A DNA stretch of 64,000 bases from Enoplolaimus lenunculus. Its lineage: Eukaryota; Nematoda; Enoplea; Enoplida; Thoracostomopsidae. Below the pieces are notes generated by a model that worked only from the letters and a program-made list of their open reading frames with translations, was not told the origin of the DNA and did no database searches. The position numbers were made by a program, and so were the translations under genes. The stretch covers positions 62,001-126,000 of the forward strand of contig JASANG010001373.1 in the NCBI GenBank assembly GCA_030248215.1, read 5' to 3'. Below are positions 10,963 to 21,579 of this stretch, piece by piece (position 1 is the stretch's first letter; every line of letters begins with the position of its first letter).

Positions 10963-11973
10963 AGTAATAATAGTAATAATAATAATATTAATAATAAGAG
11001 TAATAATGATACTAACAACAACTATAGCAACAACAACAACAACAACAACAACCACAACAACAACAACAACAGCTATAACATAAATACAAATAATAATAAT
11101 AATAATAATAATAACAATAATAATAATAATTCAAATAATAATACAAATAATAATAATAATCATAATAATAATAATAATACAAATAATAGTATAATCTACG
11201 ACTTCGACAGTGGCCACTTACACGAACCTCCATCGCGTGAAATCTTAGACGAGCTTAAATGTGTGATTTGTTTTGATTGGGCAACGAACGCAGTCGAAAC
11301 CGTCTGTTGCAGTCAAATTATGTGTCGCTCGTGTTGCGTTATGATTGCAACCAGTTGCGCAATGTGTCGATCGAAGCCAATGAAAGCTGTCGACAGTCGA
11401 GTTGTCCAGCGACTGATTGGAAAACTTCAATTTCGATGTCCGAATCAAGGTTGCCCGGTTGCTGTTCCACGATCGAATTTAGACACTCACAAACGTCTGT
11501 GTATGCATCGTGAGTTTCGATGCCCAGTAGGCACACACGGCGATAAAGTAGACACACACGGCGATAAACCTGACACTCACGAAAGTTTAGACACTCACGA
11601 GGCGATGGGCACACATAGCAACGAGTGTGACCGATTTAGAGGCAAAATGGACGCATTTTTGACACATTTGGTTGAAAAACATCGATTGGAACTGGCACAA
11701 AACGCTGCAGCTTTGTTTGTGAGACCCAAACGGCAGGGTAGAGTTGCTGGGGTCACGCCTTCGACTTCGCCAGGGGTGGTTAATAGCGGTATAGGGGAGC
11801 ATGAAATTCACGGGACAGTTCCAGTAGTTCACCCACCGCCGATAAATCAATACGAAAGCGTCGATATGAATAATATTCCGTTTTGTGGTGTGTTGATTTT
11901 GTTTACAGGGCTGGTTGCAGTTGTTGCGGCTGTTTTTGCGTATTATGGATGTGAGGTGATGGGGTTGTGTTAA
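10426..11973 (+). CDS. Asn-rich RING / SIAH-type zinc-finger membrane protein
   Basis: A 515-residue intronless frame. Residues about 88-256 are almost pure Asn with Ser/Asp/Thr, encoded by AAC and AAT runs. A RING-like domain begins at C279 (CVICFDWATNAVE, then CCSQIMCRSCC and CAMCRS); the usual His of CGH is replaced in CSQ. A TRAF/SIAH-type finger follows: C338-x4-C343-x11-H355-x3-C359. A second, C366...C401-x12-H414-x4-H419, is stretched by a short tandem repeat of (D/G)TH units. Residues about 482-508 form a hydrophobic C-terminal segment, suggesting a tail anchor. Likely role, by family: membrane-bound E3 ubiquitin ligase; substrate unknown. The first ATG is used; M7 is an alternative. 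The stop lies 7 bp before a MITE. Absence of introns could mean an old retrocopy, but the frame is intact. Confidence 0.8.
10688..11190 (+). repeat. (AAC)n/(AAT)n coding microsatellite
   Basis: Alternating AAC and AAT triplet blocks within the RING gene encode polyasparagine. The other frames (poly-Thr, poly-Leu, poly-Val) are shadows. Synonymous AAC/AAT switching suggests several independent expansions held in frame. Confidence 0.9.
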
Positions 11974-11980
11974 ACCTTTC

Positions 11981-12173
11981 GGCCAATGGAAAGAACAGGG
12001 GCGGAACAGTAAAGTAAGCATATTCCTAAGCCTAAGCCTAAGCGTAATAATAGGCCTATACCTAGGACTAAACCTAGCCTAAACCTAAGCCACGCAAAAA
12101 TTTGTCTAACGCTTAAGCTTACTCTTTTCTAGTCCCGTAGAAAAACGTTCCGCCAATGATCTTTACATGAGCC
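11981..12173. mobile_element. TTAGGC-core MITE (family A) abutting the RING gene
   Basis: Perfect 8-bp duplication AACCTTTC at 11973-11980 and 12174-12181; the left copy includes the last base of the TAA stop. The element is 193 bp, starts GGCCAATGGAAAGAACAGGG and ends TGATCTTTACATGAGCC. It must lie in the 3' untranslated region of the RING gene. Confidence 0.92.
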
Positions 12174-12181
12174 AACCTTTC

Positions 12182-12726
12182 TATAGAACATACCGTCTAG
12201 CTTGAGGCTGACGATGAGCAAGGGCGTAGTCATAAACGGGGTTCAGCTATCAACCCTTCCTATGGGGGGGGGGTTCTACAGAAATTTTTGAGATAACACG
12301 GTTTCAGTTTTCAACACAAGATAACCCTTTTTCGAAACCTTTATACAAAGTAACCCCTTTTTCAAAAACGTTGATTACGCCCATGATTGGGTGATCAAAA
12401 AATTATTTTGTGACATTTCATATTCTAATCGTACATTTTCACTAAAGTGTGCTTAATGCATGATTTTGATTTATGTTCTGTGTTATAGAAGACTGTCAAA
12501 AAACGCTTAAACCAGAGCTTAAACTTAAGCCTAAGCCACAGTCTAAAAATAAGCGTAATCTTGATTGTAAGCCTAACCGCTAAAATAATCCCTCTCAGTG
12601 TATCAGCGTCTTCGTGTGAACCTGCTTCCAAGCAAGCAGACTCCTATAATTAACAATAAACCATGATTACTAATTATAATCAAAAAATATGCGTTCACTG
12701 AGAGTTGGATGTACACGCAAAAAATA
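12182..12726. other. Intergenic, no gene seen
   Basis: AT-rich. Around 12250-12370 there is CCCTTTTTC/TTTCGAAAC repetition, and at 12500-12570 short degenerate CTTAAAC/TAAGCC words that look like a worn family A remnant. A CAATAAA at about 12650 could serve as a polyadenylation signal for the RING gene. Confidence 0.3.
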
Positions 12727-13555
12727 ATCTTGATACTTAACGAAACAAAATGTTTCTGAATTTCTGACATTACTAGTTTTAAATTTCAGAGATTAATAGT
12801 TTTGAATTTTAGAGATTAATAGTTTTGAATTTCAGGTATTAACAATTTTGAATTTTAGACATTAATAGTTTTGAATTTTAGAGATTAATAGTTTTGAATT
12901 TCAGGTATTAACAATTTTGAATTTTAGACATTAATAGTTTTGAATTTTAGAGATTAATAGTTTTGAATTTCAGGTATTAACAATTTTGAATTTTAGACAT
13001 TAATAGTTTTGAATTTTACACATTAATTGTTTTGAAATTCAGTGATTTAATAATGTTAAAGTTCGGAGATTAATTGTTCTGAATTTCAGACACTAATTTT
13101 TTTGAATTTCACACATTAATTGTTTTGAATTTCAGACGTTAATAGTTTTGAAATTCACAGATTTAATAATGTTAAATTTCATAGATTAATTGTTTTGAAT
13201 TTCAGACATTAATAGTTTTGAAATTCACAGATTTAATAATGTTAAATTTCAGAGATTAATTGTTTTGAATTTCAGACATTAATAGTTTTGAAATTCACAG
13301 ATTTAATAATGTTAAATTTGAGAGATTAATTGTTTTGAATTTCAGACATTAATAGTTTTGAAATTCACAGATTTAATAATGTTAAATTTGAGAGATTAAT
13401 TGTTTTGAATTTCAGACATTAATTGTTTTGAACTTCAGACATTAATAATTTTTAATTTCACACATCAATAGTAGGAAATTTGCAACATCAACAATTTGTA
13501 TTTTCAGACATTAATAGTTTTGAATTTTAGACATTAATACTTAGAATTGCCGATA
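12727..13555. repeat. AT-rich 23-bp tandem array with higher-order structure
   Basis: About 35 units of the type ATTAATAGTTTTGAATTTTA (plus GAG). In the left half three units form a 69-bp super-repeat (ending GAG, GGT, GAC in turn); in the right half a different super-repeat of about 70 bp carries AGATTTAATAATGTTAAATTT. Edges are diverged. No coding capacity. Confidence 0.85.
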
Positions 13556-14007
13556 TCAATAGTCTCAACAACAGAATTTCGCTTGCATACCATTTTAGCA
13601 ACCAACAAACCGATAATTTCCTTCATAATTTTAAGCTGACAATAAATTCAAGTTGCCCAGATTCAATTCAATTCAATTGCCTTTCGTTCAAAATGGACAG
13701 TTCAATGAATGATAGTTGACTTTTAATATTTTGAACATTTTTGTTCCACAACATGGCCAGAGCCCGAATTGTGATTTATGGTGAAATTATTGGCTAAATT
13801 TTATTAACAGAAATATTTTCAAAGTGATTGGGGGGACGACTATGAACGAATTTACTCTCCCCCCCGACACGTTTCTGAGTCTTACGTGCTAAATGTCGCT
13901 GTTTGTTAGTTGTTACGTGTCAAGTTTTTTAAATTCTGCCAAAAATATTTAAATGGATCAAAACAACAGAACGGCGTAATTACTGTGCAATTTTGCAATT
14001 ACTTTAA

Positions 14008-14040
<33 letters not shown>

Positions 14041-14247
14041 TTACTACAATTATTTTTGGTAAATTTGACATTTACACTGTCTTGTCGCAAATTTCATTTA
14101 TAGAAATGACAAAATGTTCAAAAAAACTTGAAAAAATATTGCTTTTGAGAAAATTAGCACATTTCAAAATAAAGGCGATTGACATCAAACCAGGATAGAA
14201 TACCCAGTTTTCTCGCTTGAGTCTCTGGAAGGGCTAGAAATCCGATG
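13556..14247. other. Intergenic; (ATT)n at 14009-14041
   Basis: No gene supported. AATTCAATTCAATT occurs near 13660 and a clean run of about 11 ATT triplets at 14009-14041. Confidence 0.4.
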
Positions 14248-14438
14248 GGCCAATGTATAGAACAGGGGTGGTACAGTATTATAAGCATATTCCTAAGCCT
14301 AAACCTAAACCTAAGCGAAACATTGAGCATAAGGGTAAGCCTAAGCCTAAGCAAAGCAACAAAAATTAGTCCAAAGCTTAAGCTTACTCTATTGCAGTCC
14401 CACAGAAAAACGTTCCGCCCATTATCTTTACATGGACC
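14248..14438. mobile_element. TTAGGC-core MITE (family A)
   Basis: Flanked by ATCCGATG (14240-14247) and AACCGATG (14439-14446), 7 of 8 matching. Ends GGCCAATGTATAGAACAGG and TTATCTTTACATGGACC. Confidence 0.85.
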
Positions 14439-14660
14439 AACCGATGACAAAGGCATTTTTAAATTCCACACAGCGGACGGTAGGAATTTATTTGAAATTA
14501 TGCATTTTTTTCTTGTTTTCTCTCGTTTTTATTTATTAAAAAATACCCTCAAAAGCTGAAAATTTAATAAATTAGGAATTCATTTGTTTCAGCGGTGTAT
14601 TGCTATATTCCATAAACGTAAAGCCAATATGCAGTATAGAATAATTAGGTGGTATCCACG

Positions 14661-14846
14661 CAATGGCGGATCCACGGGGGGGCCACCCCGGCCGTGCCCC
14701 CCCCAACAGCATCTCGACAAAAATTATATTGGGACTCAAAATGGGGACCCCCTTTTATTTCGGTCACTACAGTATGGGTCAAAAATAAGTTTATTACCTG
14801 TGAAATTTTGCCCCCCCCCCATTTTGAGATCCTGGATCCGCCACTG
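14661..14846. mobile_element. hAT-like MITE CAATGGCGGATCC (family F, copy 2)
   Basis: Ends CAATGGCGGATCCACG and GGATCCGCCACTG; perfect 8-bp TSD TATCCACG at 14653-14660 and 14847-14854. The middle holds a family H fragment (CAAAATGGGGACCCCC, then GGTCACTACAGTA), so this copy has captured or acquired a piece of another element. Confidence 0.9.
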
Positions 14847-15287
14847 TATCCACGTGCACTTAGCACGAGTCAGGGGTATAGCAATTCCTGGGTAAAGTTC
14901 TAAAATCAACTCAACCAGAAAGGTTACTATAAAACACTATTGTTTTGAAGTTAATATCATTAATTAAAACTGAATTTGCTGAAATTTTTAGGTTAATAAA
15001 TATGTACCTGGCATAATTAATACCAGAAGCAATGCCTAAACCATACTCGAGTTTTAGTGGACAATAATTATATTGAAATAGCTTAACCGCAGCGAAATGA
15101 GGGACAGGAAGATGGGATGACGTCAGATTTTTCGAAACAAACGTCATATTAGGATTTAGTGCTAAAATTGCCGTTTGACTTAAATACCGTTCGCTTTGCT
15201 TGCGAGGTATATTTCTATTATTAATATACTGTACTCCCGGTCAGTGTGTTCCTTCGTTGTTGAATCTGCTAATTCGCTACTACGACC

Positions 15288-15483
15288 GGCCCATGTAAAG
15301 ATCAGGGGCGGAACGTTTTTCTACGGGATTAGAAAAGAGTAAGCTTAAGCTTTAGACTTATTTTTTGCTTGGCTTATGTTTAGGAATATGCTCATTGTTT
15401 ACGCTTAGGCTTAGGCTTAGGCTTAGGCTTAGGCTTAGAAATATGCTTATAATTCTGTTCCGCCCCTGTTCTTTACATTGGCC
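15288..15483. mobile_element. TTAGGC-core MITE (family A)
   Basis: GGCCCATGTAAAGATCAGGG to CTGTTCTTTACATTGGCC, flanked by CTACGACC and CTAAGACC (7 of 8). Internal CTTAGG run of about seven units. Confidence 0.88.
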
Positions 15484-15687
15484 CTAAGACCCAACAAGTT
15501 TGAGGACCAATTAATATGAAGTAATTTTATGTTGTTTACAGGGCCTGGGGTTTCCATGAAACGTCGAAATATTAATATTTCTACCAGTAAACAAGCCTAT
15601 AAAACACTTGTTTATTCAGCATTTAAACGGTTTATGAATGGAATTTATTTCAGCAACTCGCAACAGTTATTTTTTAATTAAGTTTCT

Positions 15688-15765
15688 GGCCAATGTAAAA
15701 AAACAGGAGCGGAACCGTATTACAAGCATATTACTAAGCCTAAGCGTAAGTACGAGAATAAAATT
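15688..15765. mobile_element. TTAGGC-core MITE (family A), truncated
   Basis: Only the left end (GGCCAATGTAAAAAAACAGG) and a short CCTAAG core are recognisable; the right half is missing. Confidence 0.55.
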
Positions 15766-16020
15766 GAGGTTATGCATTTTTCATTTGGTTTTGTTTCCAA
15801 CCCTAATTTTCCGGCTGGTTCCAAAATTGTAAAAGTATAAAAATGGGCATGTACCATGACGAATGTTTGTGGTTAAAAAACCTAACGTTGTCCCCGCTTA
15901 AACTTGAAAATTGGCCAGTAAGTCATGGGTCAAAATTCTAGGAAACCTTTTGTAGAGTCCATATCCGTCAGGTGCGTTGTTCAAAATTTGAACGTCAAAA
16001 CAGTGCATTGAATACATCGA

Positions 16021-16370
16021 CCCGTTGAAAGATCAGGGGCGGAACGTTTTTCTGCTTGACAGAAAAGAGTAAAGCTTAACGTTTAGACTAATTTTTTGCT
16101 TGGCTTAGGCTTTGGCTTTAGCTTAGGAGGAAGAATATGCTCATTCTTATGCTTAGGTTTAGGCTTAGGCTTAGGCTTAGAAATATACTCATTTTTACGC
16201 TTACACTTAGGCTTAGGCTTAGGCTTAGGAATAAACTCATTTTTACGCTAAGGTTTAGGCTTTGGCATACGCTTAGGAATATGCTCATTCTTATGCTTAG
16301 GTTTAGGCTGAGGCTTAGGCTTAGGAATATGCTTATAATACTGTTCCGTCCCGGTTCTTTACATGGCCAA
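16021..16370. mobile_element. TTAGGC-core MITE (family A), perfect TSD
   Basis: Perfect octamer TACATCGA at 16013-16020 and 16371-16378. The core has four blocks of CTTAGG repeats separated by GAATATGCTCATTCTTACG, an internal repeat of about 60 bp. Confidence 0.9.
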
Positions 16371-16554
16371 TACATCGAACGAATTCGTTGCGGTTCCAAA
16401 TCGATCCAGTGACAAATTGGGGTTCTACTGTTGCCTGATTTCATTCAGTCGTCCCATGCAAACTACCGTAAGGCGCATAACAGCTTCACAAAGCGATTTC
16501 TGAACAAAATTTTTTAGCCGAAGTCTAACAACGCATCCTATAATCTGATCGAGC

Positions 16555-17215
16555 CTGGAGCAGAGGGGCTCAGCCCTCCTCCTGGAAAAATTTTATTCCC
16601 CCACTAGAAAATCTTCAACCTTTGTTTGTCAGTCAAAGAAGACCCTCGTATGCCCGTGCTGAAAACGTTTTAGTCCCTCGTAGCAAGGTGAGCTGGCTAC
16701 GGGTGTGAATTTGATTGGATGCTTGTTTCAGCGATAATTTTGCGACGTTGTAATTAAGCATCAATTCATGCTTTGATAATTTTTAAATTTATTTTTAGGC
16801 TTAAAATTTAAATATGTTTGCTACAAAATATATCAAAAGTTTCGCTTAAACTAAAAGTTGCGTTATGAATCGCAAGATAATTACAACGAGATGGGTTTCG
16901 CATGAGCTAAGAAGCTCAAACATTTTTTACCAAACTTCGGAAGAATTCTGGTTTTGATTGTAAGCTAAACTATTCGCCTGATAAGCTTTAAAGCCCATTT
17001 CCGGGTCTAAGTGTCGAAAACAGGTCCATTTACCGCACGCCCGTAACCAGCTCACCTCGATACCGGAGTTTAAAAAATTTTTCGTCACGCGTATACAAGG
17101 GGCTTTTAATGCGGTACAAGCAAGGTTGAAAATTTTCTAGGCGGCCAACATTTTCTCGGATGGGGCAGAACCCCCGCAAGCCGTCCTTGGCTGCGGACCG
17201 CATAGCAGGAATTTG
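16555..17215. mobile_element. CAGCTCACC-ended dispersed element (family J)
   Basis: Contains GTAGCAAGGTGAGCTGGCTACGGG and its inverse CCCGTAACCAGCTCACCTCG around 16680-17055, plus CAAGCAAGGTTGAAAATTTTCTAG. The same words recur, in either orientation, at 23690-23850, 35035-35100, 35430-35560, 36745-36910 and 48190-48356. Boundaries are approximate; at least two copies may be joined here. Confidence 0.5.
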
Positions 17216-17346
17216 GCAAAGAGCCGATGGCTCTTGTGAAAAATATTTATTTCTGAATTAAATGTTAGACAGACATGGCAAAATGATTTCGCAATACTAG
17301 TCAATTGACGTAAGTAGGATTCTGACGAAACCAAAATCGTTGCTGC

Positions 17347-17483
17347 TTACTTTAAGGGGTAGATTCAAGATTACATTTTTGCTTAGGCTTAGGTTTAGGC
17401 TTAGGAAATCATTTTTGCAACGCTTAGGCTTAGGCTTAGGAATACGCTTAATCTACTGTTACGCCCCTTAAAGTAACATTGGC
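17347..17483. mobile_element. GTTACTTTAAGGGGCGT MITE (family C, copy 2), 5'-truncated
   Basis: Left end begins within TTACTTTAAGGGG; right end CCTTAAAGTAACATTGGCC is intact. Two short CTTAGG blocks inside. Confidence 0.7.
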
Positions 17484-17854
17484 CCACAATTTTATTATTA
17501 AAATGTTTTGGTATTGAAATTGTGAAGCGCTGTAGTCTCAGCGTTCGTCTTCTTGCTCCCTTTGGGTGCTACACAAGCCTTAGTAGATACATTGCTTGTG
17601 TACTTTTTTTCAAAGAATCATCATCGCTGACAACTGATGCTAGCATATATTTCTAGAACCCAAATATTGAAATTGCGACGTCTTTGCCAAAGGGCATAAC
17701 CAAACTGTTCAGGGGTCTAACTTTAGTTTTTGGGATTTGTTGTCTCCAGCGGTTTCCAGTAACTTATATCGTCTTCTAACACGGAATTTTGTCAATATAA
17801 ATTTTTATAGAACGTAAACACACCTATATCTAAAATTGTTGGTACGATATTCGC

Positions 17855-18273
17855 GGCCCGTGTATAGAACAGGGCCGGATCGCTTTTTGGAGTCAGTTTA
17901 AGCTTTAGAATGATTTTTTTCGCTTAGGCTTAGGCTTAGGCTTAGGCTTAGGCTTAGACTTAGACTTAGGCTTAGGCTTAGGCTTAGGCTTAGGCTTAGG
18001 CTTAGCCTTAGGCTTAGGCTTAGGCTTAGGCTTAGGCTTAGGCTTAGGCTTAGGCTTAGGCTTAGGCTTAGGCTTAGGCTTAGGCTTAGGCTTAGGCTTA
18101 GGCTTAGGCTTAGCCTTAGGCTTAGGCTTAGGCTTAGACTTAGGCTTAGCCTCAGGCTTAGGCTTGGGCTTAGGCTTAGGCTTAGGCTTAGGCTTAGGCT
18201 TAGGCTTAGGCTTAGGCGTAAGCTTATGAATATGCTTATACAACTGTTCCGGCCCTGTTCTATACATAGGCTC
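17855..18273. mobile_element. TTAGGC-core MITE with greatly expanded core
   Basis: Subfamily with the ends GGCCCGTGTATAGAACAGGG and CCCTGTTCTATACATAGGC. The core (17919-18222) is about 50 near-perfect TTAGGC units with a few TTAGAC/TTAGCC variants. The Lys-Pro frame on the minus strand is the repeat itself. Confidence 0.88.
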
Positions 18274-19115
18274 CATTTTGCTATACTAATTCCTCAAAAA
18301 CTCCCGGTTGACCCCCCCCCTCACCCCCCAATTCTACTTTTGTAATTTTACAAAATTGTTTCATTTCTGTGACAATTTGATTAGCGGCGTCATTGTTGTC
18401 ATAATCGATTTTTCACGGCTTTGACCAAAAGTTGGTTTGATTTCCACCGATAAAGAATACAACAGTGGTCCGTAGTACCAGAACTTCAAACTGGTTTGGG
18501 GTTCACAGTAAAAAAGGCCCACGAAACGTAACCCCTTTTGATATATAATCTGAGTATTGAAATTGTGGTAAAAATATTTCTTCAGCCGCTGAAATGGTTA
18601 AAAATCATTCTTTGATCCATGGACTGGAGGCGGTGTCTAAACAGCCCCCCTGGCCCTTCTCACGGGCTACGCGCCTCTAAAGGTACAGCGCGGCTGCCCT
18701 AGCACCAAGGGCACTAAAAAGGTTTAAGCTTTAAAACTATTAGCGTGACGGCTGCACATTTGCAAAAACGAGTTTTGATAAATTATCGCACAAATGAGTG
18801 CTTGTTTTACCAGCGTCCGTAAGCTAAAATTCTTTAGACTTCCTAGAATAGATCGCAGTCGAGTGGTAACGCATAAAGCCTAAAATATAAACTAAAACCT
18901 AAACCAAATTCGAAAACCGAAGCGTATCCGTCTATAAGATTGAGCCTAAGCCTAATTATGCGCAAGTATAAATCCCAAGCCTAAGCCTAAAGTCGTAGCC
19001 GAAGTTAAACAGATAGCTTACACCGTATGCTTAACCCGGTAACTTAAGCTTTAGTAGAAATATAAACCGGATTATAAACCCGGAACAAAAGTTGTTGTTT
19101 TTTATATATTAAAAA
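18274..19115. other. Intergenic, no gene supported
   Basis: Around 18870-19080 scattered CCTAAG/TAAACC words suggest a very decayed TTAGGC-type remnant. Otherwise no structure recognised. Confidence 0.3.
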
Positions 19116-19225
19116 GTGACTAAATTTACTACCGGCGTCGCCTTTCACTACCCGGATATCAGGCCAGCCTGTCGTGTTCTTGCCGCAGGCCTTATTTTAA
19201 CTAAACAATATTTCAAAATTCTCTC

Positions 19226-19496
19226 AGACCGAATTAATTTTGCATCCAAAATAGCAGATTCAAATTACGACTTCAGGGAAACGAGAGTTTTTGGAATTTT
19301 AGAAAAACAACAAATTCCGTTTATTCATTCAATGTTTTTACATCCTGAATGTTTCGAATTGCAATTATTAATAAATTTAAGGTCTAAAAACGAGACAAGA
19401 ATGAAATTTATCGACAGAGGTCCTGGTAAAGTACCCAGATTATGTTCGATAAGTATTAAGTTAGGAACTTCTACAGCAGTTTATCTATCTGCATAA
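19226..19496 (+). CDS. Orphan open stretch, possible terminal exon
   Basis: A polypyrimidine acceptor (TTCTCTCAG, ending 19228) is followed by an open frame to the TAA at 19494-19496. The translation has mixed composition (for example FGILEKQQIPFIHSMFL and DRGPGKVPRLCSI), unlike the repeat-derived frames nearby. There is no upstream ATG before the acceptor and I found no partner exon. I do not recognise the family. The stop runs directly into a dispersed repeat shared with 30990-31110, so it could instead be part of an unrecognised transposon. Confidence 0.25.
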
Positions 19497-19622
19497 TTAA
19501 AGCTGGAATGCTCCACATACGTATTCTGAGCAACTTTCCTGCATCACTTTGTATGTTTAACCATAATTTTTTGGAACATAAACGTGATTGTTCTGGGAAA
19601 AGAAAATTTACATGCAAACGTT

Positions 19623-19745
19623 GGCCCATGTAAACATCAGGGGCGGTATGTTTTTCTGTGGGACTACAATAGGGTAAGCTTAAGCTTTAGATTAATTTTT
19701 TGGCCTCGCGTAGGCTTAGGCTTAGGCTTATGCTGGCAGGTTATA
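19623..19745. mobile_element. TTAGGC-core MITE (family A), 3'-truncated
   Basis: Left end GGCCCATGTAAACATCAGGG, AAGCTTAAGCTTTAGA box and one CTTAGG block; no right end. Confidence 0.65.
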
Positions 19746-20876
19746 TACAAGGGGTACAAAATACTTTTTCAAACGTTGAATAAGCTCTTCAGATTTGACT
19801 TATTTTATGGTTTCCTATAAAGGTTGGGGCCAGGCAGCTACACGTATGCCACCAATCCTTTGGGATCCCAAACTTGTGGTAGTGCGATCCAAAGTTGTGT
19901 AGTCATATTAGCTGTATACAGGACACTAACGCCGGTCACAGACCGAGAGTGCTCTTGCATTTACAATCCTTATTCGGCTCACCGGACTGCACTACCATAA
20001 GTTTCGGGCTAAAAGACTCATATCCTCACGCATTTCCTGTTCCTGAATAAAAATCACTGACAATCGAGGTAGGCTGAATTCACATGTCTGGGTGACAATA
20101 AATTTTTGAATTCGGGTTCGGAAAAATTTGGACTCGGATTCGGTTTCAATTCAACAATATTTGGAAATATGTCTTTCATTTTAAACAATGAAATTTAAAG
20201 TAACTTGCTATATATCGATATTTTTATTTCCGGTCACAAATCATTGAAACACGTTAGTGTTTTCAATATATGTTTCAAGCATCGAGAATGCACGCTTTTT
20301 GAAAGTTTTGCAGAATGTTCTCTGCAGGAAAACAGAGCTGGAATGAGGTAACTTACGTATAGAATATCCTAATTAGCCGCTTCGACACTATACACAAATT
20401 GGACAGCTAAACGTCTCATTTAATATCAAAAGTTTGTTCGGGCACAAAATATACTAACGTTTAAAGTTTTACGCTGCTCGCATTGCGTTGATATTGTGAC
20501 AAAATTATAGATATATCTGAAATTTGCAACATGTAAAACGCGGATTCGGATAGATTCGGATTTGGTCAAATAGTGGATTCAGCACCACCCTACCTCACAC
20601 AGCAGGTCAAATCGAAAACAAGATTGTGTTGAAAGAAATTTTTGGAAAATAGGGCAGTCGAAAAAGTAAAAAAAACGAAAAAAACCTGGACCCACCTCGC
20701 TTACTTTTGGTCTTCAGAAAATTAGACTTCGTTGGTATCATAAGTAACTTCTGTAAGTACAAATCTAAAAAAGTTTCTGGGCCGTAAATTTTGTTTTGTA
20801 CGTACTTATGCTACATTTGGTAATATATCTCAATGTAAGCTCAAAATAATGATGGTTTACAAAAGGGTCTGCTGGT
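19746..20876. other. Intergenic; GGATTCGG-repeat element near 20100-20590
   Basis: No gene. GGTTCGGAAAAATTTGGACT and GGATTCGGATAGATTCGG bracket an AT-rich middle, similar in style to the GGAATTCC-ended family K, so probably another non-autonomous element. Confidence 0.35.
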
Positions 20877-21145
20877 CACATGGGCCCCAGGCCTATTAGT
20901 CATATGGGCCCCGGGCCTATTAGTCATATGGGCCCCGGGCCTATTAGTCATATGGGCCCCGGGCCTAGTAGGCATATGGGCCTCGGGCCTATTAGTCATA
21001 TGGGCCCCGGGCCTATTAGTCATATGGGGCCCGGGCCTATTAGTCATATGGGCCCCGGGCCTATTAGTCATATGGGTCCCGGGCCTATTAGTCATATGGA
21101 CCCGAGGCCTTTTGATCATATGGGACCCTGGCCTTCCACCACCTT
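20877..21145. repeat. 24-bp GGGCCC satellite array
   Basis: About 11 tandem copies of CATATGGGCCCCGGGCCTAT (plus TAGT). The unit is 24 bp, a multiple of three, so frames stay open on both strands (HMGPGPIS / HMTNRPGA); these are artefacts of the repeat. The unit holds the palindromes CATATG and GGGCCC. Confidence 0.92.
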
Positions 21146-21579
21146 TAATTCGGCCCCTGTAAATCACTTTTTGTTTCTAGCATTGGAAATTCATCTAGCT
21201 ATACTTTAGCCTACCCCTATTAAATATACGTGCCTCGGCGCAACTCCAAATGTTCATTTAAGTATCATTAAGTGTTGAGTACTTAAAATTTTTAACTTAG
21301 TACTTGATGACGTATCGAATTTCAATTTTAAACTAAAGTTCACACAGCTGTAGACCGGTTTGTTGATCAGGGTCTACTTTGTTTATTAATGGTTTGGCTT
21401 GCGAAGCAAAATGTCGCAGTATTCGCCCAATGGAAACTGCTTATAAATCGTTTTTGCATACCCTTGTACGCTTCGCCTGAAACCCATTTTGCAGTCTTCC
21501 ACTAGCAAGATGTTAGCGGGCAATTAGGTTCATTTACTCGCAGTTTGAACATGAGAGCTTGTAGTTGTCTATCCGCCAA

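Noticed and set aside
10552-11083. Poly-Val, poly-Leu and poly-Thr frames
   Set aside because: Shadow frames of the AAC/AAT tract that encodes polyasparagine in the RING gene.
17919-18222. True chromosome end or ancient fusion point
   Set aside because: The TTAGGC tract is enclosed by MITE ends and many other copies have the same layout, so transposition explains it.
17905-18276. Lys-Pro repeat protein (also at 28270-28515 and 56153-56362)
   Set aside because: CCTAAG read in frame gives Pro-Lys. The frame is bounded by MITE ends, not by splice sites or untranslated regions.
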